Assembly (NCBI RefSeq): GCF_023051105.1
Contig: NZ_JALKIL010000005.1
Location: 121,852-185,851, forward strand
Source: Anaerobiospirillum sp. NML120449
Lineage (GTDB): Bacteria; Pseudomonadota; Gammaproteobacteria; Enterobacterales; Succinivibrionaceae
Direction of reading: 5' to 3'
Length of the DNA: 64,000 nucleotides
Positions within the stretch are counted from its first letter, which is position 1. Every line of letters starts with the position of its first letter. Below, in pieces: positions 39,901-47,403 of the stretch. Under the pieces are notes generated by a model. That model was given only the letters and a program-made list of their open reading frames with translations. It did no database searches and was not told the origin of the DNA. Both the position numbers and the translations under genes were made by a program.

Positions 39901-42900
39901 GGTGCCAGACTCGAAACCGAGAGTCAGAGTACCACCAGAGGCAAGAGTTACGTTCTGAGCGTACTTATTGTCTGGATCAAGACCCTTATCACCATTTTCC
40001 AGCTTGAGTCCATCAAGGCCCTTAGCACCAATGGTGAAATTGGCTCTGTGGCCGGTTACGTTGATAGCGGAGCCGTCCTTGGAGGTAAAGGCATACTGAG
40101 CTGCATCGGCCTTACCATCTCCAGCCTGTGCAACGACCATGTTGCCAGCACCGCTTACGGTAACAGTGCTGCCGCTTTCCATGGTCATGCTGTCAGCAGT
40201 GGCACTGCCAGTAACGTTGTAGTTGCTGCCATCAGCCATATTTAACTGACCTGCGTGGAGCTTGCCAGCAACATCAACAGTACCCTTCTTCATGTCCAGC
40301 TTGTCAAAACTGCCACTGCCTACGCTGTTTACAACTACGGAGGTGCCATCAGCCAGAGTTACGGTCTTGGCGTTCAGAGCTGGGTTGCCGCCCTGACCGT
40401 ACTGAATCTTGTCAGAGGCAACGCCGTCAATGTCGGTGCCGATTACAATATCAGCATGGCCGACTGCAGTGATGTCCTGAGCGTTCCAGGTGCCGTACTT
40501 GACCTTTAAGGCAGCTTTCTTGTCTGCAGAGAGACCATCAAGCTTTAAGGCCATGTCGACGGAACCGGCCTTAGCTTCACCAAAATCAGAGTGGCTTGCC
40601 AGCACGCCTGCAGCACCAGAGTCTGTCAGCTGACCAAAGCGGTCCTTGCCCAGAGAGGCCTGACCGAGCTCAAGAGTAGCTGAGGTTGACTCGTCATGGG
40701 TAACGGACAGAATCTGGTCTTTAACATTGGTCTTTAAGGCAGTACCAACGGAAACAGTACCGTTTCTAAGCTGGAACTCTACAGCCTTTGCAGGAGCATC
40801 AGGGCTTGCAGAACTGTCAGCGTCACCGCCCTGAGCAGCAGCCAGCAGGTTACGGGCCTGATCTAAAGCTGCGTCAATTTTCTGAGCGGTTGAATCAAGA
40901 GTAAGAGTCTTGCGGGTAGCAACTGTATTGCCCTCACCAATATGCAGAGCAGTACCTGCAAGGTGAGCATTATCAGCAATTACAGTGTTGCCGGTACCGC
41001 TGAAGCTGATCATGTCAGTCTCAAGATTGCCGGCATGCTTGGTGATGTTGTTTGCATCAAAGGCTGCGTAGGTGGTAGTGCCATCCTTACCGGCAGTGCC
41101 CTTACCACGCAGGTCTCCCTGGATGTCCAGAACAGCGTTGTTACCGAGCTCAACAGCAGCGCCCTTTGCAGTACCGCCAGTGCGCTTGCCCTGAGTATTG
41201 AGCAGCTCATCGGCATTCTTCTGGTTTAAAGCGATAGTACCGTTGGAGGCCTTGAAAGCGGTGAAGTTGGAGGCATGACCAGTTACAGTCAGATCGCCCT
41301 TGGTCAGATCGAGCTTGCCCTGGCTTTCGTATGTAACCTTACCAGTAGAAGCATCTGTAGGTATGTCCAGAGCACCATTGCCTAAGACCTGAACAGTGCC
41401 ACCCTTACTCTGGTTAAGAACATCAAGACCGCCCTGAGCAATCAGGCTTGCATCAACTCCCTTAACACCAGCTGACTCAGGTGCGCCACCTACCTGCAGG
41501 GTACCGGCATCAACCTTGAGCTTGCCATTTGCAGTAAGGTTACCAGCAGCTGCTACGAGCTTACCGCCAGCATCTACCTGGATCTCACCTTCAAGGGTAT
41601 TATCAGCACCGACTGTTACCTTGGTGTCCTTTACGTAAGGATTATCGATCTGAGTGGTCTTGACAACATTGACTTCGTTCTTGAGATTGAAAGTATTGCC
41701 ATTATGTGGAACAACTTCCAGCTTCTCAGTAGTAGCCTGCTTGAAACCGTAGTCAGCATTTTGCTCTGCCCAGGTAGGCTCACTAAGCTTAAGAGTATTA
41801 GCTTTGATATTTAAATTTTTGCCGGTGCTAAAGCCTTGCGAAGCACTTGTATCCTGGCTTAATTTGCTGCTTATATGCAGTTTATGAGCTTGTACTGTTG
41901 CACCATCGGCGATCTTGACCTTTCCAGCAGCAAGTTTGTCACTGAAAGAAAAGTCACCTAATGTAACGTAATTATCAGGGTTCCAAACTTTAACCTCGAG
42001 GGTGCCGTCTTTCTCAATTTCGATGGCGTTATTCTTATTGCCTTTGTCAGCTGCATTTACAAAGCTGTTTAAATTTCCCCAGGTAGCTGTAAGCTTTGCA
42101 CCCTGTGCGGTATCACCATCACCAATCTTAATTGAGGCGTTGCCTGCCTTTCCATAAAGATCAGATGCTAAGTCAACATTGCCATTCTTGATATGTAACT
42201 TACCGCCCTGGTCAATATTGGATCCACCAACAATTTCAAAGTTACTTCCACCAATCTTCAGGTTGGCATCGGTGCCTTCAACCTTTGCCAGAGCAGCGTC
42301 GAAGTCAAATACTGCAGTCTTGCCTGCATAAATCTTGAAATTGGTGCCTTCAGTCTTACCGCCTGCCTTAAAGGTACCATTCTGCTTGAACTCAATAGCG
42401 CCGCCCTTGCTTCCAGTAATCTGGCCATTCAGAACAGCATCAGTTGCGGCTTTATCGCCATTAAACTCAATTACGCCGTTTGAGTTAAGGGCGATCTTGG
42501 AATCAGCATTACCTAGAACTGCACTACCACTGTTGCCATTGATATCGATTAAGTGAGTACCGCCAGCCTTAGGAGCTGAATCAGCAGTGCCGATAGTGAT
42601 GTTCTTTGCTGCAACGGTAGTTGAGCCACTGTTGCCTGCCTTAATCTGAATCTTGCCCTGCTTAACATCGATAGACTCGATGTTCATCGCAAACTCGTAA
42701 TTCTGGGCAGCATCACCAAAAGTTACAACTGCATTGTCATTGCCTGAAACAGTCAAAGAGCCGTTACCAGCAACAGTAATATCCTTTGCAGTTGGCTTGA
42801 AAACTACGCCATCGTCAGCTCCATTGCTTACATTAAGATTTGCTTCCCACTTTCCATCCTCTTTGATTTCAATATCTTTCTTGGAGGTCTTGTCGTAGGT

Positions 42901-43095
42901 AACATCGCCAGATGCTGCAAGATCGTTAAAGTCATTAAGTTCAGTTGGAGCAGCATCAGCAGTAGAGGCGTAGATTGAGCCCATGGCGGCTGAGCTCAGG
43001 AGAGCTGTTGAAGCCAGACCTTTGAGGTAGGCGTCCTTCATCACAGCGCGGTACTGGGCTGACAGGAAAGTCAAAGTTGAGTTAGTCTGCTTCAT
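36955..43095 (-). CDS. Giant autotransporter, 2,046 aa
   Basis: Shortest of the minus-strand complete members. The ATG at 43093-43095 (MKQTNSTLTFLSAQ) is chosen by homology; a start five codons upstream is possible but less likely. The signal peptide ends near residue 48 (STADAA). The N-terminal beta-helix is related to but more diverged than in the three paralogs to the left. The conserved partly helical module is at about 1012-1232 (LKKEFLKG...ADWNELEQY). The long repeat arrays are essentially absent. A Lys/Pro/Gly-rich linker lies at about 1415-1465, and the beta-barrel runs from about 1767 (SVWATPVYTRGD) to the terminal VRYDF. The RGD in the barrel start is probably incidental. Surface-exposed passenger without visible enzymatic motif. 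Confidence 0.95.
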   Translation of the reverse strand: MKQTNSTLTFLSAQYRAVMKDAYLKGLASTALLSSAAMGSIYASTADAAPTELNDFNDLAASGDVTYDKTSKKDIEIKEDGKWEANLNVSNGADDGVVFKPTAKDITVAGNGSLTVSGNDNAVVTFGDAAQNYEFAMNIESIDVKQGKIQIKAGNSGSTTVAAKNITIGTADSAPKAGGTHLIDINGNSGSAVLGNADSKIALNSNGVIEFNGDKAATDAVLNGQITGSKGGAIEFKQNGTFKAGGKTEGTNFKIYAGKTAVFDFDAALAKVEGTDANLKIGGSNFEIVGGSNIDQGGKLHIKNGNVDLASDLYGKAGNASIKIGDGDTAQGAKLTATWGNLNSFVNAADKGNKNNAIEIEKDGTLEVKVWNPDNYVTLGDFSFSDKLAAGKVKIADGATVQAHKLHISSKLSQDTSASQGFSTGKNLNIKANTLKLSEPTWAEQNADYGFKQATTEKLEVVPHNGNTFNLKNEVNVVKTTQIDNPYVKDTKVTVGADNTLEGEIQVDAGGKLVAAAGNLTANGKLKVDAGTLQVGGAPESAGVKGVDASLIAQGGLDVLNQSKGGTVQVLGNGALDIPTDASTGKVTYESQGKLDLTKGDLTVTGHASNFTAFKASNGTIALNQKNADELLNTQGKRTGGTAKGAAVELGNNAVLDIQGDLRGKGTAGKDGTTTYAAFDANNITKHAGNLETDMISFSGTGNTVIADNAHLAGTALHIGEGNTVATRKTLTLDSTAQKIDAALDQARNLLAAAQGGDADSSASPDAPAKAVEFQLRNGTVSVGTALKTNVKDQILSVTHDESTSATLELGQASLGKDRFGQLTDSGAAGVLASHSDFGEAKAGSVDMALKLDGLSADKKAALKVKYGTWNAQDITAVGHADIVIGTDIDGVASDKIQYGQGGNPALNAKTVTLADGTSVVVNSVGSGSFDKLDMKKGTVDVAGKLHAGQLNMADGSNYNVTGSATADSMTMESGSTVTVSGAGNMVVAQAGDGKADAAQYAFTSKDGSAINVTGHRANFTIGAKGLDGLKLENGDKGLDPDNKYAQNVTLASGGTLTLGFESGTKLSSQDLINLKKEFLKGYSGAGSQVDGALDIGKAVLTDIGDVIKDGRADWNELEQYVSAGSLDGVINEQLSNTTVYNVGSGDRFNANVGSMEASGDVVLGNGSLNNAGLNSQNNFIADQKDPSKVGNATLDTGAHFAFKNGGNVGEITLKAGDANDKTTMVIGGDTSKTTNIAAIKGAAHTMVDISATTNVSGSVTDVADLDVNASLKVGGDVTADRLLSSANASGTSLTAKNLTVKGTEDTSFNGDINVTEKASFAGKAMLGGSNTFGSVEFKNDAHLTAGKSVAQNVTIGAGKNLFVGTDGPSGTTAVLAAQNLQLNGGTIYADPEYGQEATMVLIGSLGKQETAQLLADAGNGDGTQKPEGEQKPDAGQGGADQDKIPALPINPAPKPEGDAGGNNGGSDVQIASAGRLDGNIHALKNSIVALGVDTANLQAAVDDLKNTFAPYMKNGSLQDPSSAPGAVGAIAYVAKPITVASGSKIVVDAGASNTPGSGEDAKPASANTADTYIGKNSALAMSAQAVSGKQAAVTFEKKNATIYADDGAKVLLTADGLQSDQSIKLFADADGTVTLETAGNKNLAVQSVNGLFEVEGGLAAGEIGDVKLTMNQSVGNTLYHDASDPIRETINAYNNTNGTNELLNKIKYESKTGRDADSAARLAAMGGAVNAALTANRTTTDAVAARMGVGVGANAEGKNISSLGSTRGSVWATPVYTRGDSKGMEAQGQSYGNKTDMYGMAVGADYRVSRDVEVGAVVNVGKGEVTGKELASNVSNDVSYMGAGVYSRFKNGDTSVVGDLTYTQADNDLSSNLDVAPDRKLSAAADTKVISAGVTAKRDFNVNGYEVSPHAGARFSHIKTSGHDVKMGDNVVASYSSDAQNVVSIPVGVTVSRNINSNGWNIKPSADVHVTANLGDTSSKGEVSWTGTKDLRTNVETEVIDRVTYGAAVGVSATRGNFTAGAGVSYNGSSSSSEVAVGANVRYDF

Positions 43096-43581
43096 TTTAA
43101 ATACTCTCAATTACGGCGTTCAGGTAAGTGCAGTTCTTCGGCACTGTGTGCCCTGATCTCACAAAACTGTCGGCGCATGTCAGATTGTGGAGCGCCGTAA
43201 GTACGGTGAACGTTGGTTAATGGTACTGTCAGTTACTGATCACTGGTCTTTGTCTGACAGCTGTTCATACCGACAATGTAGCAAAAGGCTTGCCACACAT
43301 GCCCTTATACATCACGTGACGCATATTTAAGCCATTTTATCGCTGTATCATGCCTTGTATATGAGCGCACTCCCGACCTGAAAAGTGCCGGTCAATTGAC
43401 CATGATACGGCTTTTTGTAAAGCACATGTAAAGATACAGCGATTCATATCTATATCATGTCCATTTTTCTGACATTTTCCCCATATAATTGCTTTTTGAC
43501 CATAATTTTGTCAGGCGTGTTTTCCGACACCTGAAGCATGAATTAAGCTCACAATTCATTGCCCGGCAAATAATGACGCTT

Positions 43582-43594
43582 TCCGAAAAAGTTT
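43582..43594. promoter_or_regulatory. TCCGAAAAAGTTT motif, second copy
   Basis: Matches 36475-36489 apart from one A. It lies about 490 bp before the 43095 start codon. Confidence 0.3.
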
Positions 43595-43720
43595 GGTTTC
43601 TGATCTAAATGCAATTCGTTAGTTTTTGAAAAGCATCTTCCAGGTCTCCTTATCAGGGTATTTTTACACGCCCGGCATTGCTTTACCTGGTGTTTCCCGG
43701 CGTTTGTAAATCAAAAACTA

Positions 43721-43737
43721 CCCGGCGCAACCTGGCG
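43721..43737. promoter_or_regulatory. 17-bp element CCCGGCGCAACCTGGCG, copy 2
   Basis: Identical to 36564-36580. A further half copy (CCCGGCG) lies 26 bp before it. It lies about 630 bp before the 2,046-aa autotransporter. Confidence 0.45.
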
Positions 43738-43905
43738 TAAGAAAAAATCACTAAATTATGCTCAGTCCCTTGAAAGATACTTTCCTAAACATAAGATCTC
43801 ATTTTATATTGCCTGTAATACTTTATGTTTTGTAATGAATATTTCCGATTCTGATTAGTTTGGCTGTGGTGGCGTTGCTGGTTCTGGTGCTGGAGGTGCT
43901 GGTGG

Positions 43906-44166
43906 CTATGATGATAATAATTTTATATTGCGACTGTGATTGGCGGCTGACTGGATCTGCTCTACAAATCGGGATGTAAACTTACTCTGGAATTGTTCTT
44001 TTTCAACACATAACCATGGGGTATCCCATTGTTTTAATATGTGCAGTGCAGGAAGAGTTGGCTCAATATGTTTGTTTTGTACATGACGCAGTGCACGGTA
44101 TGCTTTGTTTTCTGAAATAAAAATGGGCGCTTTTCCATTTTGGAAAGCGCCCATTTTTTGGTGCAT
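43906..44166 (-). CDS. Small hypothetical protein, 86 aa, doubtful
   Basis: Unrecognised. The composition looks more protein-like than that of the surrounding chance frames (balanced charge, two Trp, HILKQWDTPWLCVEKEQF), with no membrane segment or signal peptide. The first codons lie inside the hairpin at 44116-44157, which argues against an intact gene. No good ribosome-binding site is seen. It could be the remnant of a larger gene. It follows the acetyltransferase on the same strand by 100 bp. Confidence 0.3.
   Translation of the reverse strand: MHQKMGAFQNGKAPIFISENKAYRALRHVQNKHIEPTLPALHILKQWDTPWLCVEKEQFQSKFTSRFVEQIQSAANHSRNIKLLSS
44116..44157. terminator. Bidirectional terminator after the acetyltransferase
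   Basis: AAAATGGGCGCTTTTCC and GGAAAGCGCCCATTTT form a long stem (one-base bulge) around a short AT loop. T-runs follow on both strands (TTTTTT plus; ATTTTTATTT minus). It lies about 110 nt behind the acetyltransferase stop codon. Confidence 0.85.
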
Positions 44167-44266
44167 CCAGTCTCATAGCCATGTTGTGAGGACAGTGCAC
44201 CAGGTTTATTTGTCTTTCAGAAAGGGATTCAAGTCCTGGTAAGGGATACTCCTATTAATGCTGCTG

Positions 44267-44872
44267 TTACTGTGCAGCCTCAGGACAGGCAAAATCATCC
44301 GGACGGATTGGTCGAATGGCGCGACATGGGGTACCGAAAGCCACCATGTCAGCCGGGATGTCCTTTGTTACAACAGAGCCTGCGCCAATAATGCAGTTAT
44401 CGCCAATGGTTACACCAGGGCAGATAGTGACGTTGGCACCGATCCAGACGCGCTTGCCAATGGTGACAGGACGATTGAACTGGTAGGCACGGGCACGCAG
44501 CTCAGGGTTTTCCGGGTGCAGAGCAGTGGCAATCACTACACGAGGTCCAATCAGAGAGTAATCACCAATGGTGATGAAAGTATCGTCTACAGCGCAGAAG
44601 TCGTAGTTAATATATACTCCAGTGCCCAGGATAACGTGATTACCGCCGAAGTTCATACGAACCGGGGCCTCAACAAAGCAGTTCTCACCTACTGACCAGA
44701 ACATTTCCTTAAGGAGCTGGGAACGGCGTTCAAGATCGTTATAACCGGAAGCATTGAACTCATTCATGGATTTCAGGCACTTGCGCTGCTCGGTGCACAG
44801 CTCGGCTATGCTGGAATCATAAAGCTCACCTGTGTGGAGGAAAGGGAAACGGCTTTTGGTATCTAAAAACAT
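44267..44872 (-). CDS. Sugar O-acetyltransferase (maltose/galactoside type), 201 aa
   Basis: Transfers an acetyl group from acetyl-CoA to a hydroxyl of a sugar, in the cytoplasm; left-handed beta-helix trimer. The N-terminal part (about 10-62) is a maltose-acetyltransferase (Mac) type cap, followed by hexapeptide repeats (about 63-185) such as VWIGANVTICPGVTIGDN and VVTKDIPADMVAFGTPCR. His119 in ATALHP corresponds to the catalytic His of the LacA/Maa family. The length is normal for the family. The ATG follows TGGAG at 6-7 nt. The gene is monocistronic, diverging from the SIMPL gene. The exact sugar substrate cannot be told from sequence, so I give no gene symbol. Confidence 0.93.
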   Translation of the reverse strand: MFLDTKSRFPFLHTGELYDSSIAELCTEQRKCLKSMNEFNASGYNDLERRSQLLKEMFWSVGENCFVEAPVRMNFGGNHVILGTGVYINYDFCAVDDTFITIGDYSLIGPRVVIATALHPENPELRARAYQFNRPVTIGKRVWIGANVTICPGVTIGDNCIIGAGSVVTKDIPADMVAFGTPCRAIRPIRPDDFACPEAAQ

Positions 44873-45534
44873 GGGATTCTCCAGAAAAGGCCCTCAAGCA
44901 CACACCTGAGCCGCAGCTTTCGTTAACGCTTACGGCCCGCAGACGGGCAGTTAGAATTCACTTTGCTATCTTAGCCAAATGGCCTGATACAGACAAGATT
45001 CTGAGAGTATGACAGGTGCATTAAATTGTTCCTGATCCTTATTTATCCTGTGTTGCCACGTCAGGATATAGTCTCCAGCAGCTTGCTCTCATACCCATGG
45101 TGCTATGCGGTTAGTTGAGGCCTGTTAACTGTTTGTGACGGGCTATTCTGTCCTTTACCGAAAGCGTTTACGGAAGCTTTTACCATGGTCATGTTCTGTA
45201 AGTTCACCTGGACTACCAGAACTGGTGCTGTCAGTGACTGCAATAAGGATCATGCAACAGCATTTAGGCCAGCTGGCGGGCTCCAACTGTGATTATGCAG
45301 TATCTAAGGTCGTGCTAATTTTGCCGGTCTATCATGAATCCGTGGTCATTAAGACCGGCAACGGCATACCGGGAATCAGTGCCGGGCCGGAGCTGCTGTA
45401 AGACAGCAGCAGCTCAATTCCAAAGTGATTCCTGTCCTTGTGTCTTTAGGGGATAAGGGTAAGTCAGACCGGCTTTGGGGAAAGACCTTCTGACAGGTAT
45501 GCCGCCCTGCCCATGACTGTTTTATGAGGTCTCC
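44873..45534. other. Divergent intergenic region between acetyltransferase and SIMPL gene
   Basis: No gene recognised. Both promoters must lie here. A 9-bp inverted repeat (GAGCTGCTG / CAGCAGCTC) lies at 45390-45415, and a GTCAGA/TCTGAC inverted repeat starts about 70 nt before the SIMPL gene. Confidence 0.5.
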
Positions 45535-46284
45535 ATGAATAAGTTCAAGAAAAGTATCAGCGCTCTGGCTCTGGCTGTTGCCGCCCTTACCTCAAACGTT
45601 GCCATGGCTGGCCACGGGAAGTGTTCTATGGATTATGGAAAGATTAATGTTACTGGAGAGGGCGAGGTTAAGGTTATGCCGGACCGCGCTACCCTCAACT
45701 ACCGTGTCATGACCATCAAGGCCACACCCGATGAGGCCCGCAAGGAAGTAGAGAAGACTGTTACTGCTTTCTCAAAGGTAGTTGAATCCCTTAAGCTGGA
45801 CAAGCAGGCTTTCGTTGCTGACTCCATTGTGGTAACAGCCAGCTATCGCTACGACGAGAAGGCCAAAAAGCAGGAACTCGTTGGTTACGAGGCCAGCCGC
45901 AACGTCTCAATCAGGATTGCTGACTTTGCTCTGATTGGCAAGATTAACGATATGGCCATCAAGTCAGGCATCAACCAGATTTCCGGTTTCGAGTACTCTC
46001 TGTCTGACAAGAAGAAGCACGAAAAGGAAGCTGCAAAGCTCGCTATAGCTGATGCCCGTGAGCGCGCTCAGTTACTGGCTGACGGCTTTGAGGTCAAACT
46101 GGGCAAGCCATGCTCCCTGAACTTCCAGGATCGCCATATTGGCGTTTACCGCGCCATGAGCAACCGCGCTCTGGCCTACGCCGCTCCTATGGCTGAAAAT
46201 GATTCAGCAGTTGTAAGCACTTATGCGATTGAGCCTATTGTTGTCAGCTCCACCGTAAATGCCTCTTTCAACATTGATGACTAA
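45535..46284 (+). CDS. Periplasmic SIMPL (DUF541) domain protein, 249 aa
   Basis: The N-terminal signal peptide (basic start, hydrophobic core, AMA|GHG near residue 26) indicates export. The remainder is a SIMPL/DUF541 domain beginning INVTGEGEVKVMPDRATLNY, the hallmark opening of the family, and continuing through VGYEASRNVSIRI and EKEAAKLAIADARERAQLLA. Family members (YggE/BP26 type) are periplasmic or outer-membrane-associated, often oligomeric, linked to oxidative stress or surface antigens; their biochemical role is unsettled. The ATG follows GAGG at 6 nt. It is a single gene with a strong terminator behind it. Confidence 0.93.
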   Translation: MNKFKKSISALALAVAALTSNVAMAGHGKCSMDYGKINVTGEGEVKVMPDRATLNYRVMTIKATPDEARKEVEKTVTAFSKVVESLKLDKQAFVADSIVVTASYRYDEKAKKQELVGYEASRNVSIRIADFALIGKINDMAIKSGINQISGFEYSLSDKKKHEKEAAKLAIADARERAQLLADGFEVKLGKPCSLNFQDRHIGVYRAMSNRALAYAAPMAENDSAVVSTYAIEPIVVSSTVNASFNIDD

Positions 46285-47403
46285 CAGTCAGCTGCGCAGC
46301 TGTCTTTAAGCAGCTGAGCCTGCTGCAAGTCATACTGCTCAGAAAGGATTTCCGCCGGTCTGGTACGGCGCTTTGCCTGCCGTACAGATCGTTTGAGTAA
46401 TGTCCTTTCTGACTCAGACCCCGCTCTGGATGCCAGAGCGGGGTCTGTTGCTTTTGAGCTGCCTGGCCTTTTCACAGACTGACATCGGTCTGGCAGCATG
46501 GTAACGATCCTGTTGAGCTCAGTTGCGGCCTGGACGTAGAGTTCTTCTCCATGCTCGAGAGGATAACAGCCGCTCCGTCCTGTCTGGCTTTTTGATCCCT
46601 TAAACTCTGTCTACAGATTATAGGTCACACTTTGCTACTGCAGAAGAGAGGTTAAAGGCCGTTAAGATCAGGCAGAGACAGCACATATTCATAAATTGTG
46701 AGGTACGCTCCTTTCGTTGCGCAAATACAGGCGCACAATGGCATGATGCGTGCTAACATCAAATGTAACTATGCCTGACAGAACGTCCCGTAGTGTAACT
46801 TTGGACTTTATGGCCAATTTTGCCGCATTCTGTCAGCACCATACCTCCCTTTTTTGCCGCCTACCCTGCCTGAGTCCGGGTTGCGGCCTGAAAAATACGC
46901 CTGTCTCAGGCTATGTAGCCGCCTGTGAGCGGACATAAGGACTGAGCATTAGGACAGCCGCATGCAGCCTGAAGCTGCGTGCGGTCTGCCCGGCTCTTGT
47001 GCCCTCATGCCTGCCATGCAGGCAGCACATGAGCCAGGTCATTTACAGCAAAGGGCCTTGATATCGGTGCTTACTGGTATCTTTCGGCGTCCCCGTCGGC
47101 CGCTGCTGCAGATTGCAGCGGTGCAGCCGCTGCATGCTTTTGCACATGTATGCCGAATCAGCCTGATGCTCGAATAAATCTGCCAGCACTCTGCTACAGG
47201 GTCTGGGCCTTAACTTGCTGTCCAGTATGGACATTGAGAGGCCAGCCCGACAGCGCAGGGCAGGAAAAGGGCGGTCTTTCTGGAACTTGGGTCTTGCCTT
47301 TCGCTGTGAGACTTGAGGTTCAGTTTAATTTAGTTAAATTTCTCCAATGCAGGGTGGTATCGCTCGGGAAACCACGCTGCCTTCCTGCTAAATGGAAGCA
47401 AAA
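46285..47403. other. Intergenic: SIMPL terminator and leader of the plus-strand autotransporter
   Basis: After the terminator at 46415-46455 there is about 950 bp without a recognisable gene. It includes 46600-46860, richer in AT and a likely promoter region, and GC-rich inverted repeats around 46990-47130. As with the minus-strand paralogs, the autotransporter has a long leader region. Confidence 0.5.
46415..46455 (+). terminator. Intrinsic terminator of the SIMPL gene
   Basis: Perfect 15-bp stem CAGACCCCGCTCTGG / CCAGAGCGGGGTCTG with a 3-nt loop, followed by TTGCTTTT on the plus strand. Confidence 0.88.

Larger units (their letters stand above)
43096..43905. other. Intergenic: leader of the 43095 autotransporter
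   Basis: No gene. AT-rich from about 43290 to 43870, with the two motifs shared with the 35829 leader. At 43866-43945 a short Gly-rich plus-strand stretch (GGVAGSGAGGAGG) directly follows a stop codon and looks like a remnant or chance. Confidence 0.5.
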
